64,000 bases of DNA from Branchiostoma floridae. Lineage: Eukaryota; Chordata; Leptocardii; Amphioxiformes; Branchiostomatidae. Within the stretch, counting starts at the first letter, position 1. Each line of letters starts with the position of its first letter. The notes under the pieces were generated by a model. That model was not told the origin of the DNA. It did not search any database and saw only the letters and a list, made by a program, of their open reading frames with translations. Below are positions 35,163 to 47,475 of the stretch, piece after piece. The translations under genes and the position numbers were made by a program. The stretch covers positions 11,223,248 through 11,287,247 of the forward strand of contig NC_049995.1 in assembly GCF_000003815.2 (NCBI RefSeq), in the 5' to 3' direction.

Positions 35163-37251
35163 ATGCCTACTGCTGGAGAGTACATTCTTGTTGTCTCCAA
35201 CGGAAGTAAGTTTATATTTCTGCCTTCCGTTTTCCTGTACACTGCGGTGTCATGACATTTTGTTTCCTCCGTTTTTAATTCTTTCTCTGTGGAAAATCTT
35301 TATGAAAGGCACAAAACAAAGAAGACAAATTAGTTTTCAGGGTGCCCCAATTTATGTAATGGCCTATGAGGAACAGTTCTTGGTTCTTTACTTTGAATTC
35401 TATTTGTTACTGATTAATAAAGTAAATTACTACGGTCTAGATTTTAGGTTTGAATTGTTACATTTTCGTCTGCTGATTGAATTCTTCCTGTCCTCTTAGG
35501 TGACGACCATTTTTAAGGGCGGGGTGGAATCACACCCATAGTGATAATTTAATTTCTTCCAAGCCATGCAACCAATACCAATGTTGATGTCTACATTTTG
35601 TAAACATACGAGGTGTTGTGGGAAACTAAAGAAAGAGTTGATGTTGCTGTAATTTGCTTCATATCAAGTTTTAATAAGCGTGGCAACAGCATTTTGTTTC
35701 CTGGTTCCCGACAGGGTGGGCAGTGAAATCACATAGCTTTCAGTCAGAATTTTTTTATTTAGTCTGCTTCCTATTCAAGTTAAGAAAAAACTGCTTGTCC
35801 TATCTGTGTAAATATTCTGTACAAAATTCAAGTTTGACATTAATATTGACCTCACTCATTTCAGATTTCCTTTGGTAAATTGGACAATGTCTATATAAAA
35901 AGGAGAAGATGATCCCTACCTACCTACCATGATTACTTTCAGCACTGAAACAGGAAACGCAAAGTTTTTTTCCCTAGGTCTAACCACTTTTTTCATACTG
36001 ACAATTTAAAATCATCAATTTTGATCTACAGTCACCATTGTCCTAACTGTGGTTGGTGGCCTCCTCACCATACTGACCATCTGGACACGTCCGGCCCTAC
36101 GGAGACTGGTCAACGCTCCCCTGGTCAGTCTCGGATGTGCAGATATCCTTTACGCCACTTTTTACTCCCCCTTATGGATCCATCAAATCCTAAACCCCCA
36201 TTGGGAGCCCCCAACAGCACTGTGCTGGCTTATGGGCTATGCCTCCCCAGTGCTGTGGGGGATATCGCTAGCCCACATGTTGTGTATCGCTCTTCAGCGT
36301 TACTTCAAGATCTGTACCCACAGTACACGTCTGAATTCCACGTCTGCCCTCGTTGTCATGCTCTTGCTCGCATGGTTGGTCCCCATCGTTTCTTTCTTGC
36401 CTCTTTATCTCATTGAGGAAGTCAAGGTCGACCCGAAGTTGAAACGGTGCGCCCTGGGAAATTCTGACAAACTCTGGGCAAAGATTCCCCCAGGCATTTT
36501 GAACTTAATGCTCCCATACGTTGCAGCACTCGTCTTTTACATTCTCATCCAGAATCATGTGAGGAAGAGTAAGAACCGAGTCCAGGCTAATGCACAGGGC
36601 CCTTCTGCCGGTTTGGTAGTGCAGGTCGTACCAGTGGAAATTGATAGCGCCGGTCCTTCTGCAAGCACATGTATCACCAAGATGACTAAGCCTTTAAAAG
36701 ATACAAAGGCTATAAAATGGGTGGGGGATGACAATTCCTCATCTAGCCATGACGGACCAATAGGCAAAGATTGCATAGAGCCAGGTAAAACCAAAGGTAG
36801 CAACCTGGTTGCTACAGTGTCAGGCACAGGTAAACAAGAACAGGGCAAAAAATCCCCATCAAGCGATGAGAAACAAAAAGATAATGGCCACAATGAGCCA
36901 TATAGAGCCAAAGGCATCACCCTAAATGCTGCTACAGTGTCAGATCAGGAAGACAAAGATGAACGACAGCCACACGTTGTCTCGGGTGGCAAGTCACAAA
37001 ACAGTAGCGCCGCCGAAAGGCAGATCACCAAAATGATGATGATACTGTTTGCTGTGTACACCATATGCAATCTGCCAATTTTCCTCATGGGAATGTTCTC
37101 CAGTTATGTACCAGGTGAAGCCTTCACTGTCGGCCACTTGCTGGCCTCAGTGAGCGGCGCCCTGAACCCAATCGTATACGGCGTCATGAACAAAAACATT
37201 CGCCAGGGGTACAAGCATATCTGGGACAGTATTCTCAACTTCATAACGTGA
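35163..37251 (+). CDS. Class A GPCR, GPR84-like (two coding exons)
   Basis: Exon 1 35163-35205 (MPTAGEYILVVSNG plus one base) ends at a consensus donor, A|GTAAGT. Exon 2 36032-37251 begins after a tctacag acceptor with the matching two bases. The join gives 420 residues and completes TM1. Seven membrane helices are visible. TM2 keeps the CAD aspartate (about residue 52). Cysteines at about 79 and 154 can form the TM3-ECL2 bridge. QRY replaces DRY at 103-105. TM6 has CNLP, and TM7 has NPIVY (393-397) followed by NKNIRQGY. The third intracellular loop is about 155 residues, Ser/Lys-rich, as in GPR84 (family knowledge: long ICL3 and NP..YAAMNRQFRQAY). The amino terminus is very short, and no GN motif is seen in TM1. 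A 5' untranslated exon may lie upstream (donor CAACAG|GTGGGT near 34790). The ligand is unknown; GPR84 identity is tentative. Confidence 0.85.
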
Positions 37252-37335
37252 GTTTCTGTCAAATGTTTGCTATTCTATTATCGGCGCACCAAAATCAGAA
37301 AATGACTCGGTAAACTAAGATGCACATATTTGTGC

Positions 37336-38603
37336 CATACAAAAAAGGAAACATCAAATGATATGGAACTTAGATTCCTATCAATTGTCCTGGTGGAAAA
37401 TACAAGTACTAGGTAACAAAATTTGTGGCACGAAAAAGGAAACATCAAATTACATAGAGTTTAGATTCCTATCAATTGTCCTGGAGGAAAGCACATGTAC
37501 TAGGTAACAAAATTTTTGGCACGAAAAAGGAAACATCAAATTACATAGAGTTTAGATTCCTTTTAATTGTCCTGGAGGAAAGTACATGCACTAGGTAACA
37601 AAATTCGTGGCACGAAAAAGGAAACATCAAATTACATAGAGTTTAGATTCTTATCAATTGTTCTGGAGGAAAGCACATGTGCTAGGTAACAAAATTTTTG
37701 GCACCAAAAAGGAAACATCAAATGACATAGAGCTTAGATTCCTTTTAATTGTCCTGGAGGAAAGCACATGCACTAGGTAACAAAATTCGTGGCACGAAAA
37801 AGGAAACATCAAATTACATAGAGTTTAGATTCCTTTTAATTGTCCTGGAGGAAAGTACATGCACTAGGTAACAAAATTCGTGGCACGAAAAAGGAAACAT
37901 CAAATTACATAGAGTTTAGATTCCTTTTAATTGTCCTGGAGGAAAGCACATGTACTAGGTAACAAAATTCGTGGCACGAAAAAGGAAACATCAAATTACA
38001 TAGAGTTTAGATTCTTATCATTTGTCCTGGAGGAAAGCACATGTGCTAGGTAACAAAATTTTTGGCACCAAAAAGTAAACATCAAATGACATAGAGCTTA
38101 GATTCCTTTTAATTGTCCTGGAGGAAAGCACATGCACTAGGTAACAAAATTCGTGGCACGAAAAAGGAAACATCAAATTACATAGAGTTTAGATTCCTTT
38201 TAATTGTCCTGGAGGAAAGTACATGCACTAGGTAACAAAATTCGTGGCACGAAAAAGGAAACATCAAATTACATAGAGTTTAGATTCTTATCAATTGTCC
38301 TGGAGGAAAGCACGTGTAGTAGGTAACAAAATTTGTGGCACGAAAAAGGAAACATCAAATTACATAGAGTTTAGATTCTTATCAATTGTCCTGGAGGAAA
38401 GCACATGTACTAGGTAACAAAATTTGTGGCACGAAAAAGGAAACATCAAATTACATAGAGTTTAGATTCCTATAAATTGTCCTGGAGGAAAGCACATGTA
38501 CTAGGTAACAAAATTTGTGGCACGAAAAAGGAAACATCAAATTACATAGAGTTTAGATTCCTATAAATTGTCCTGGAGGAAAGTACCTGTACTAGGTAAC
38601 AAA
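37336..38603. repeat. 91-bp tandem array, about 14 copies
   Basis: GGCACGAAAAAGGAAACATC recurs every 91 bases (37427, 37518, 37609 and so on). Units differ at a few shared positions (TTCGTGG/TTTTTGG/TTTGTGG, ATGCACTAGG/ATGTACTAGG), giving subtypes. It starts less than 100 bases after the GPCR stop, so it may lie in that gene's 3' UTR. Confidence 0.92.
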
Positions 38604-39544
38604 AGCAAGCAACCAAAATGCAGTAGATCTAAATTTGACCGTCAAAATGATGTTTCACCAAAAACAAACTTCAATTCAACCTTCAACAATCCCCGCATTC
38701 ATGATGTCACACTGCACACGTATGTCTCGATTTTTTAGTTCACTTTTGTCAGAAAGGTTCAATTCTGTTGGTTCTTTCAGGATACCGGACTGCCTGATAG
38801 TATTTCCATGGGCCATGAGTAGAATTGACATTCCTGTATTTGTCTAGCAACCTCGCAGTCAGGTATGATTTGAACCATCTACTATTGCAAAACATTTCAT
38901 CCACATTGTATGCTTTGAGTTATGTCATATAGTGTTGTGATTTAGGGGGTCAAATTTGAATGTAAATGTAGCACTAAATATCACAACACATATGGATCAA
39001 ATAATGGATACTTCAGTGACTTCTATTACATGACAACTACTGAATTTGTTTCAATAATGCATGAATTTTAGGTGATGTGTATGAGAGTTGTATTAAGTCA
39101 CCCTTATCTCGCTAAGGAAAATTATGGTACGGTAAAAATCATTTCTACCTTCAACAATAAAGTGGTTTACCGGCACTCCTACACTGAATCAGTCACTAAA
39201 AATGCAGTCCTAAAACATTTCTAGGATTCGCAAAGTGAACAAGTCGTATCACCATGGTTCATGATGACGCATGGTGATTTTTTCGCTGTCGCTTGGTTCC
39301 CTAGGAGATCGTCATCACAAGAAATACTAGTGAGGAACGCAGGTGCATCAATCATTCATTATATATACAGAACAAATGAAAACCACACAGATTACATTGT
39401 ACACCTCTTCACTTTGATATCAATGGTCACTAACAAGCTATCATAGAGGGGGCTGTACGCTTTAATGATGAACCACTTCACAATCTTAGCTAATTGCTGA
39501 AAGAAAGGAAAGAAAATTGAAGGGCTTCACTGACAATCATCCTA
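38604..39544. other. Intergenic, nothing recognised
   Basis: No gene, array or TIR element could be supported. Confidence 0.4.
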
Positions 39545-40164
39545 CTAAATTTTCTTTGCATGTTGGATATAAGTTGATATTTTACTTTGGATACAGGGCT
39601 TAACTTTGCCTTTTATAACCTCTCTGGAACCCTGACGCCTAACAGGTTCGTAGTGAACTACATACTTAACCCTTTTAAACTTTAGATGTCCATGCACTCT
39701 GATTTCTTGTGTATCGTTTGTAGAATACACTTCGTTTATAAGTCCTTTGGAATTGTTACAAATACTTTACCTTATGCCAACTCTTGTGCAGTAAAGTGTA
39801 TCTATTTGTACATGTAACTGTTGTCAATTATGTCAGAAACAATTTACTTGTTGAATGTATGTTATTATTAATATGCTTTGTAAGTCATGTATGAAATATC
39901 TGTTGTCAAAACTTGTATCTCATGCCAACTCTTGCACGGTAAAGTTTTATCTATTTCTATATATTATCTAATTATAGATATTATCAATTGCGTCAGAAAA
40001 GATTGACTTGTTGGATGTACTTTATTTTCTAAGTACATTGTATGCATAGTAGAATACACTTTGTACGCCATTTAAAATTTTCACAAAATACAATGTACAC
40101 GTTGCCAAAACTTGAATTGAGTATGAACACATGAAAAGTGAAGTTCAACATCAATAATGTCAGT

Positions 40165-40505
40165 AAAGGGGTGGGTACGAGCCGGACTTTATTGTGCAAC
40201 CTTCTGAACGGGTGACACTCAAAGCAATGGGCGGATTTTCTACAATGGAATATAGAGCGCGGAGTATTTGACTCCCACTGGCGTTTCAAAAGCCTGTCTG
40301 CATGCAAAGTATGTATGTACGTTTGACTGTAGAACCTTATCAGAAATGACTAAAAAAAAGTATGCACTCTTCTCAAGCTACTTCGCTGTAATTTTTTTAA
40401 CCGGTAAGTGCCAAAATGTGTAAACCCCTGCCGATATAATCTGGTTATTTTATAGTGGGTCCAAAATTTGGTCCACTGATTTTTTCAGGTACTAGTGCAC
40501 CCTTA
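40165..40505 (+). mobile_element. hAT-like MITE (TAGGGGTGGGTACC family), copy 3
   Basis: Left end AAAGGGGTGGGTACG and internal GACTCCCACTGGCGTTT, GTTTGACTGTA and TTTTTTCAGGT match the copies at 12834 and 16619. Flanks GTCAGTAA and GTTAGAAA are a plausible decayed 8-bp duplication. Confidence 0.7.
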
Positions 40506-40791
40506 GTTAGAAACGATTAGTTGGATGTATCTTATTTTTTTTGCATTTGTACATGTGATACACTTTGTAAGTCATCTAGGCTTTGAGTATATTTTCTTTG
40601 CAAGATTATTACTTGTCAAAACTTGTACATTGTGCCAACTCTTGAATGGTAAATTCCATTCATTAATATATATTATCAATCAGATAAAAATTGACTTGTT
40701 TGCTGCATCTTACTTTCTTGCACATTGTATCATTGTATGTAGAAGTAATTTAGGATTTCCATGAAATAATTGTCATGACTTGTACTTGTGC

Positions 40792-41153
40792 CAGGGTTGT
40801 AGCAAGCAACTGTCATTCAGTCCTTTGAATGAATTTTGCAGCTGGGGACTGAAAAAAGTTTTCCCCATTCCGTCCCCCGGGACAGACAACAATTGATATG
40901 TAAAGATATAAAAAAACTGAAACCCATGTGTTCTTCTTCACCAAATCAGATTACATTGAACAGCTTAGTCTACAAGCAAAATTTGCACCTCAAAATGCAG
41001 GAAATAGTGTTTCAGAGGGTCTTGATTTAAAAATTTTCTGGGAGCCAGACCCCCTAGAAATGACGCACAACGTCACGCCATGCCTTCGGTGCTCGATAGG
41101 ACAAATTCAAAATCAAGGGGACTGAAAATGATTTCAGGCTGGCTACAACCCTG
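40792..41153. mobile_element. hAT-type MITE with CAGGGTTGTAGC ends
   Basis: Perfect 8-bp target duplication ACTTGTGC at 40784-40791 and 41154-41161. Ends CAGGGTTGTAGC and GCTACAACCCTG. 362 bp. Inserted in a unit of the 155-bp array. Confidence 0.92.
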
Positions 41154-41200
41154 ACTTGTGCCAAGTCTCGCATGGTGAAGAATGTGTATCTACAGATATA

Positions 41201-41367
41201 CTGTAAATGCATTTAAGTTCGCGGGGATTTGACGGTAGCGGAAAAAGGGTTGTTTGCTGTAGCACCAGGCACTGTAGTCTCTTACTGCCATCGAAAAATG
41301 TTCGCGGTGAATTGGCAACGTAAAAACCTCGAACATAAAACCACCGCAAAAATTTCTACATTTACAG
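41201..41367. mobile_element. Short MITE with CTGTAAATG ends, TA target
   Basis: Left CTGTAAATGCATTTAAGTTC and right complement CTGTAAATGTAGAAATTTTTGC, TA on both sides (41199-41200, 41368-41369). GTTCGCGG subterminal motif. A decayed right arm of the same family is at about 25282-25318. Confidence 0.85.
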
Positions 41368-41570
41368 TATTGCTATTATCAATTACGATAGAAAAGAATA
41401 CATCTTTGAGTTTCTTTTATCTGCTTCTTCATCTGTGTAAAATACTTGAGTTTTGTCAGGCACACAGAGTTTATACAAACTTGTTGTCAAAACTTGCACA
41501 TTGTGTTGTCAACTCTTGTTTATTTGTGCTTATCCATAGATATAATCGATTATGACATTATAAGCCAATA

Positions 41571-42235
41571 AATCATTCACGGACGTCACTACCACAGCTT
41601 TACAACGACTCTATCATTATCTTTATGACTTAACATCCTGTAGCATGCTACTTTATTGAATGAAATCGCGAAAATCATTCACAAATTCACCCAGCCGAGT
41701 ATGTTTCAGTCTATGAGTACTTTGTGAATGGCCAAACAATTAGGCCTATTCCAAAGGTTGCCCACTTAGATTAGTGCTTACATTGACATCCGACCTTGCA
41801 CTTCGCACATGGATCGCTAGATGTCACTGCTGCATGGTCTGTCTTTGCCCTCAGGGCGCTCAGGCAATCATATACCAGTACAAAGTATTCTATCAACGCG
41901 CTGTTGTAGTTGGTTGCATGTTGATAGACTTCATAACAACACCGTCATCACCTTCGAGTCAATTATTCTTGTATTTCAGACGAAATTATGAAACCGGTCA
42001 AAAATGCGACAGTCTAGAAATGTCGACATCACCAATAGTTTGTTATTTTTCATTGCGTCGTAAATATTGTCATGTAATCAATTCTGGTGTAAAAATTATC
42101 TGTCAATGAGTGCTGCGTCACCCTATAGAATTAAAAATCCAGCGACATTAGAGATATGGCCTAGCGTACAGTTATGTCTTCAATCTAGACGATAACTGTT
42201 CTATTAGAAAGCAAATTGATCGTCAACCTGATTAA
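41571..42235. other. Intergenic, nothing recognised
   Basis: No gene or repeat could be supported. Confidence 0.4.
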
Positions 42236-42692
42236 GGTCTCAGTCAGTTTTTCGCCTATGGGGATTTACATGGTTAAGGACCCCAAAGTGAGGCCGTTCG
42301 ACGACTCAAAACCTATAGCAAGGTGCAGATACAATTTACAAGGATTAAGTATGTTGAAGTTGAGGGTACAACCTACAAAATATCTGAAAATGAGCATAGA
42401 TTTGCCGGCTCGTTTTTCTATAAAAGACACTTTGATTTGACCCCCAGCGGAGGTCATGGAACTGCAGGAGACGAACAGGAAGTGCCGGTAACAGTATCAA
42501 GGCGTAGATCCACGCCGGCCGAAGAAGCAACGTAATCCAAGTTATACAGTATCAATACCGATGTATTCATCTACCATTCACCACAGATTCCACCTCGCTG
42601 TTGTACACGCAAGAATAATTACGGCCTTTGCAAGTACTGCGGGGCACTATTTTCAAACGAACTACTTTTGACAAATACTGTGTTATGAGACC
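42236..42692 (-). mobile_element. P element-like MITE, copy P3 (GGTCTCA ends)
   Basis: My label P, unrelated to Drosophila P. Inverted copy of 60776-61250. Ends GGTCTCAGTCAGT and the complement of GGTCTCATAACACAG, with TTAA immediately on both sides (42232-42235, 42693-42696). More diverged than P1 and P2 are from each other. No credible coding. Confidence 0.8.
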
Positions 42693-43197
42693 TTAAACCA
42701 ACTTGACCTTGGATTTCTTTTCATTCATACAATAAAACTAGTCAAGATATAAAACCGTACCAAGTTTTAGAACAGAAGTCCAAATGGTTCCTGAGATATG
42801 ACCAACTTTGCACTTCGGCGCCTAGCACAGGTGTCGGCCCTGTACAGGGACCATCTGAGGGGCCGCTAATTGGTCTCATTATCTCAAATAATTCAATATT
42901 CTGGTTGACTTTTACTTCTACAAGGAGCTTGCCAGACCACATTCTACCGTTCTGAGTGATTTGGGTTGGGGGGTAGTCTTTTTTAGGGCGTAAAAGGGGG
43001 GGGGGTCGAGCGGGCTTTAGACCGCACTAAGTCCTATACTTAAGCATAGGGAGCGGTCTTGGTGGCCGTTGCCATGGTAACGGCGGGTCTGACGGTAACA
43101 AAAGTGTTATAGTTCAAGTCAGCCGAGGTCAATTCCTAACATATCGGTGTAATTTAATGTGGTTGTCCGTCCCTGGGGAATTCACGCTGTGGATGAA
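42693..43197 (-). repeat. Segment Q, copy Q3
   Basis: Inverted copy of 61251-61759. Starts TTAAACCAACTTGACCTTGG and ends CACGCTGTGGATGAA. Includes a poly-G run and a palindromic RFX-type X-box, GTTGCCATGGTAAC. Here Q has a P element only at one end. Confidence 0.8.
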
Positions 43198-44284
43198 CAC
43201 CTGTTGAACAACCCGAAGCAGATAGCACAGCAGTGGCCTCTTGCGATATTGCTCCAAAGTGCAGCGTCATACTTTTCTATGGGTGATGTAGTACAGTTGC
43301 GCGGCGGCATTTGTCACGAACAACGTGCTTTTATCAATTACTAAAATAAACTCCCTTTCAAGTTTTAACTGTCTAGCAAAACATTACGTAGCTACATGAG
43401 TCTACTAGAAATCAGATCACGGCATCATTACTCTTCTTGACGCTTCGTTTCCTACCGTTAACGTATGGTTGTGCTGAGCGACACAATAAAGACCACACAG
43501 TTGCGCCCTCCAGCGATATATCTGTAACGAGCAACAATAGTACGTTTTGCGTTGACTTTACATATAGATCGGCAGAGGACGCTGCTACATGGTCTGAAAA
43601 ATATTGATTCAAAGAAGACAAGGGTGCTTTTCCTATTTCATTCATTTGTTCGTTCATTTAATGAGCCAATCATTCTTCCCTTGATTCGTTTGTTCGCTCA
43701 TTCATTAATTGATACATTCAAATACAATACAAAAATAGACACTTAGGTTTCCACTAAGTACAATTTATTACATTCCGTGAACAAGGCTGACGGGGTCGGC
43801 TAAAAATTTGGTGTTGGTTACGTAAAGTTAAGTTTTTCCACAATGTCATTTACCAAGTTGAACACTTCATACTACAATTTATTACATACTTCTAATCTTT
43901 CGAAATTGGATGTATTCACATTTGCTTTTTCTACAATAATTAGATTCAGTATAGCATACAATTTACACGAAACGACCATACAATACAATACATAGAGAAA
44001 ATGAGACAAGATTTTACAGATGTATACATTACTTTAAACATGTTATTTGTAATTTTGACCCCAGATCACTATGGGATTAGCGAGTTCCGGTTAAAATCCG
44101 AAGAATTGATTTTTTATTAATGTGTAATGATATGAAATACACAGATTTTCATCACGCAATAAAGTCATACAACAATGACAATACAATATACGATAATGTT
44201 GATGTGAACAAAATGATATGATATCCATGTAATTATTAATGTTCGAGTCTATGCTGTTCCCGGTTATCAGTAGTCCTGTTGAAA
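43198..44284. other. Intergenic, AT-rich, nothing recognised
   Basis: CATTCATT-like low-complexity runs at about 43640-43720 and an AT-rich tract to 44250. No gene seen. Confidence 0.4.
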
Positions 44285-45460
44285 GGCCGCGTGGCCAGGC
44301 CTGTTACAGGCTATCAGTATAAATTGTCCCACGGTCAGGCCTGTTCCAGTCTATCAGCTCCGTTCCAGATTTCCAGTTCCTTTTGAACAGCTGCACGTTC
44401 TGGGCCATGACAAGCTACAAGAACATGTAGCTTCTGGATATGGCCGGCAGTCAGGTCTGTTCCAGTCTATCAGTTTCCTCTGAATAGTCACACAATCAGG
44501 CCTGTTACAGGCATCAGTTCTCAATGATTTATCACACAGTCAAGCCTGTTACAGGCTATGAGGTCCGTCTGAATGATCACACAGCCAGGCCTGTTCCAGG
44601 CTATCAGTTCTCTCTGAATGACCACACAGCCAGGCCTGTTCCAGGCTATCAGTTCCATCTAATTGGTCACACAGTCAGGCCTGTTCCAGGCTATCAGTTC
44701 CCTCTGAATAGCCACACAGTCAGGCCTGTTCCAGGCTATCAGTTCCCTCTGAATGGCCACACAGTCAGGCCTGTTCCAGGCTATCAGTTCCCTCTGAATG
44801 GCCACACAGTCAGGCCTGTTCCAGGCTATCAGTTCCCTCTGAATGGCCACACAGTCAGGCATGTTCCAGGCTATCAGTTCCCTTTTAGTAGCCACACAGT
44901 CAGGTCTGTTCCAGGCTATCAGCTCCGTCTGAATAGGCACACAGCCAGGCCTGTTCCAGGCTATCAGTTCCCTCTGAATGGCCACACAGTCAGACCTGTT
45001 CCAGGCTATCAGTTCCTTCTGAATGGCCACACAGTCAGGCCTGTTCCAGGCTATCAGTTCCTTCTGAATGGCCACACAGTCAGGCCTGTTCCAGGCTATC
45101 AGTTCCTTCTGAATGGCCACACAGTCAGGCCTGTTCCAGGCTATCAGTTCCCTCTGAATGATCACACAGTCAGGCCTGTTCCAGGCTATCAGTTTCCTCT
45201 GAATGACCACACAGTCAGGCCTGTTCCAGGCTATCAGTTCCTTTTGAATGGCCACGTAGTCAGGTCTGTTCCAGGCTATCAGTTCCTTTTGAATGGCCAC
45301 GCAGTCAGGCCTGTTCCAGGCTATCAGTTCCTTCTGAATGGCCACACAGACAGGCCTGTTCCAGGCTATCATATCAGTTCCCTCTAAATGACCACACAGT
45401 CAGGCCTGTTCCAGGCTATCAGTTCCACACACTGTCATGTTCGTTCCAGGATGTCAATTC
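44285..45460. repeat. 45-bp minisatellite, more than 20 copies
   Basis: Unit GGCCACACAGTCAGGCCTG continuing TTCCAGGCTATCAGTTCC with exact 45-base spacing (for example 44671, 44716). Because 45 is divisible by 3, both strands are open: plus frame 44524-45387 repeats VRPVPGYQFPLNGHT about 19 times, and the minus frame 45372-44659 repeats a different 15-mer. No signal peptide, flanking domain or codon bias supports expression, so I call it noncoding with low certainty. Degenerate units extend to about 45700. Confidence 0.85.
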
Positions 45461-45699
45461 TTTAGTAATACCAACATGTTCAGGTTATTTCTGTTCATTA
45501 CGAATGTCCTAGAAGCAAAACGTGTTCCAGGCTATTTGATCATTTTGATTCACCACACAGTCAGGCTTGTTCAATGCCATTTCCGTTTACGTGTGTTACA
45601 TACTATATCGTTTATTTTGAATGGCCACGCTGTCAGTCCTGTTCAAGGCTATTTCAGATCATTGGCCTTACGATATATTCTGTGCCAGGCTATCAGCTT

Positions 45700-47279
45700 C
45701 TTTGGAATGACGTCTACAATAGTGCTTCTGAACATCTCTTGGTTAAATGTATCCGTAAAAGTTGTAAATCTCTATAACATATTCAAACGAATTGTTAATG
45801 TTCAAATATGCAATCTAAGCTTTAGTGAACTGCTAATATTCCAAGTTTACTCTCACCATATGAAGGTTCTGTGAAGTTTTCAAATAATATTGACAGTTTG
45901 TACATGGCACATTGCAGTACAAGTATATTTGTTCTGATGTATAAATGTACATTGATATTGCTACTACACTTGTAGACAAATCGGTACATAAACATGCTAC
46001 AGAAAAGAGGGTAAGAAAATCTGTTAGTGAACATATGAGGGACGACGTTACAGATTTACATTGATGTGTCTACAGAATCCCAGCATATTGATCAAGTCAA
46101 TCAACCAAAATGTGACGGAGTACTGTTATGTTACCAGCCTGGTTTTGAAGCTGTGTTTTTTATCATCAGAAGTGTTAGACCACGATTTTATGCATTAACT
46201 AACGTTACAGCGTTAAAGTTTTATGCATCTGTATTTCATACATTTTTATTCATTCCACTTGAATTCAAGTCGAGCCATTTTCTATAGAAAGAAAAGGCTG
46301 TGCATATAACAGATCATTTTTATGACTAGGGTAAAGACAATAATACATGTACTCTATACATTGATTGTCATGAATGTCCTTGTATTTTGCAAAAGAATCA
46401 CTAGAGGTCGTTGCTAGACCGCGGATTTGTCACGTCACTAGCTATATAGACTCGACCAGTACCATACAGCAGCGGCCTCTAGCGATCTACCTGAAAAGTG
46501 TCTGCACAAGATGGAGCTATCAGCACCAAGGTCAGTACCGCAAATTTACCTTCACGGAACCTTGCGATTTCATTTTATTTTATTTATCTAGGGACATTTG
46601 GTATTTGTTATCTTTCAAATAATTATGTCGTTTTCTGTACATTTAACGCCACTAATAAAAAAAAAAAAGTTGCCGCAGCATGGTCTATATCTGCAAGGTT
46701 CATATCATATATACAAAAAAAAGGAAATTGACAATGTTTTTGGATTGATTCGGCTGTTTTTGGATGCTTCATTTGGTGGATGCAAATTTTGACTGCTTCT
46801 GGGGAAATTTCATCTTCTTTTCCCCCAAATGTAATGTTATAGAGCGTATACGAATGAGCAAATAGTGGCTCAGGGAAATTTGGAGTCTCAATATCATTCA
46901 AAATTATTTCTGCTTTATAGTTTTGATATCAAGATATTACAATCGAACAATGACTTTGATAGCATCAAAAATCCATCTCTTATGCTTTTCCGGATTGTTT
47001 CTCCACTTCTTTTACGTACCATCACCGCTATCATACATGTATGTTACAACAGCTTCTACTTGTAAAATGATCCAAAAATAAGTGAAAATCCATTTTATTT
47101 CCCTTTTATGACTAAGTTCAAATTATTGCATTTTACCAAATATCAGAATTTATGGCTAGTTTCCTAGAGATTAAGACGTTCTTAGTTTGAAATTTACAAT
47201 ATATTGCGTCCATTGACTCATGCAAAAATCGTATTTTTCAAACATGCCATGCTGACTGAATTTGTCATTTTAGATGGAT
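45700..47279. other. Intergenic, nothing recognised
   Basis: AT-rich sequence with a poly-A run near 46658. No supported gene or repeat. Confidence 0.4.
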
Positions 47280-47475
47280 ATGTGCCAAGTGACTCAAATA
47301 TTGTAGTCTGAATCAAGTGACTCAATTCTAGTGGTCTGAGTCAAGTGACTGAAATTTGGTGGTCTGAGTAAAGTGACTCAAATCTGGTAGTATTTGTCAT
47401 ATGTCTAATTCTGGTAGTCTCAGTCAAATGACTTTTCAAGTAGTCGCAGTCAAATCATACAAATTTGGTAGTCAT
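47280..47475. repeat. 28-bp tandem repeat with TGAGTCA/TGACTCA motifs
   Basis: About seven diverged units of GTCTGAGTCAAGTGACTCAA plus ATTTGGTG. The better units carry both orientations of the AP-1 heptamer. It ends in a CATT microsatellite. Confidence 0.75.

Larger units (their letters stand above)
39545..41570. repeat. Diverged tandem repeat (about 155-bp unit) with nested insertions
   Basis: GCCAACTCTTG(C/T)..GGTAAAG..TATCTATTT recurs at about 39776, 39932, 40637, 41159 and 41505. TTGACTTGTTGGATGTA..TT and ACACTTTGTAAGTCAT blocks also repeat. After subtracting three inserted elements the spacing is near 155 bases. Units are old and about 70 percent alike. Confidence 0.65.

Noticed and set aside
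36021..36416. 131-residue plus frame overlapping the GPCR exon
   Set aside because: Out-of-frame shadow of the receptor coding sequence.
44659..45372. 237-residue minus-strand repeat frame (IAWNRPDCVAIQKEL)
   Set aside because: By-product of a 45-bp unit. No start context, signal peptide or flanking domain.
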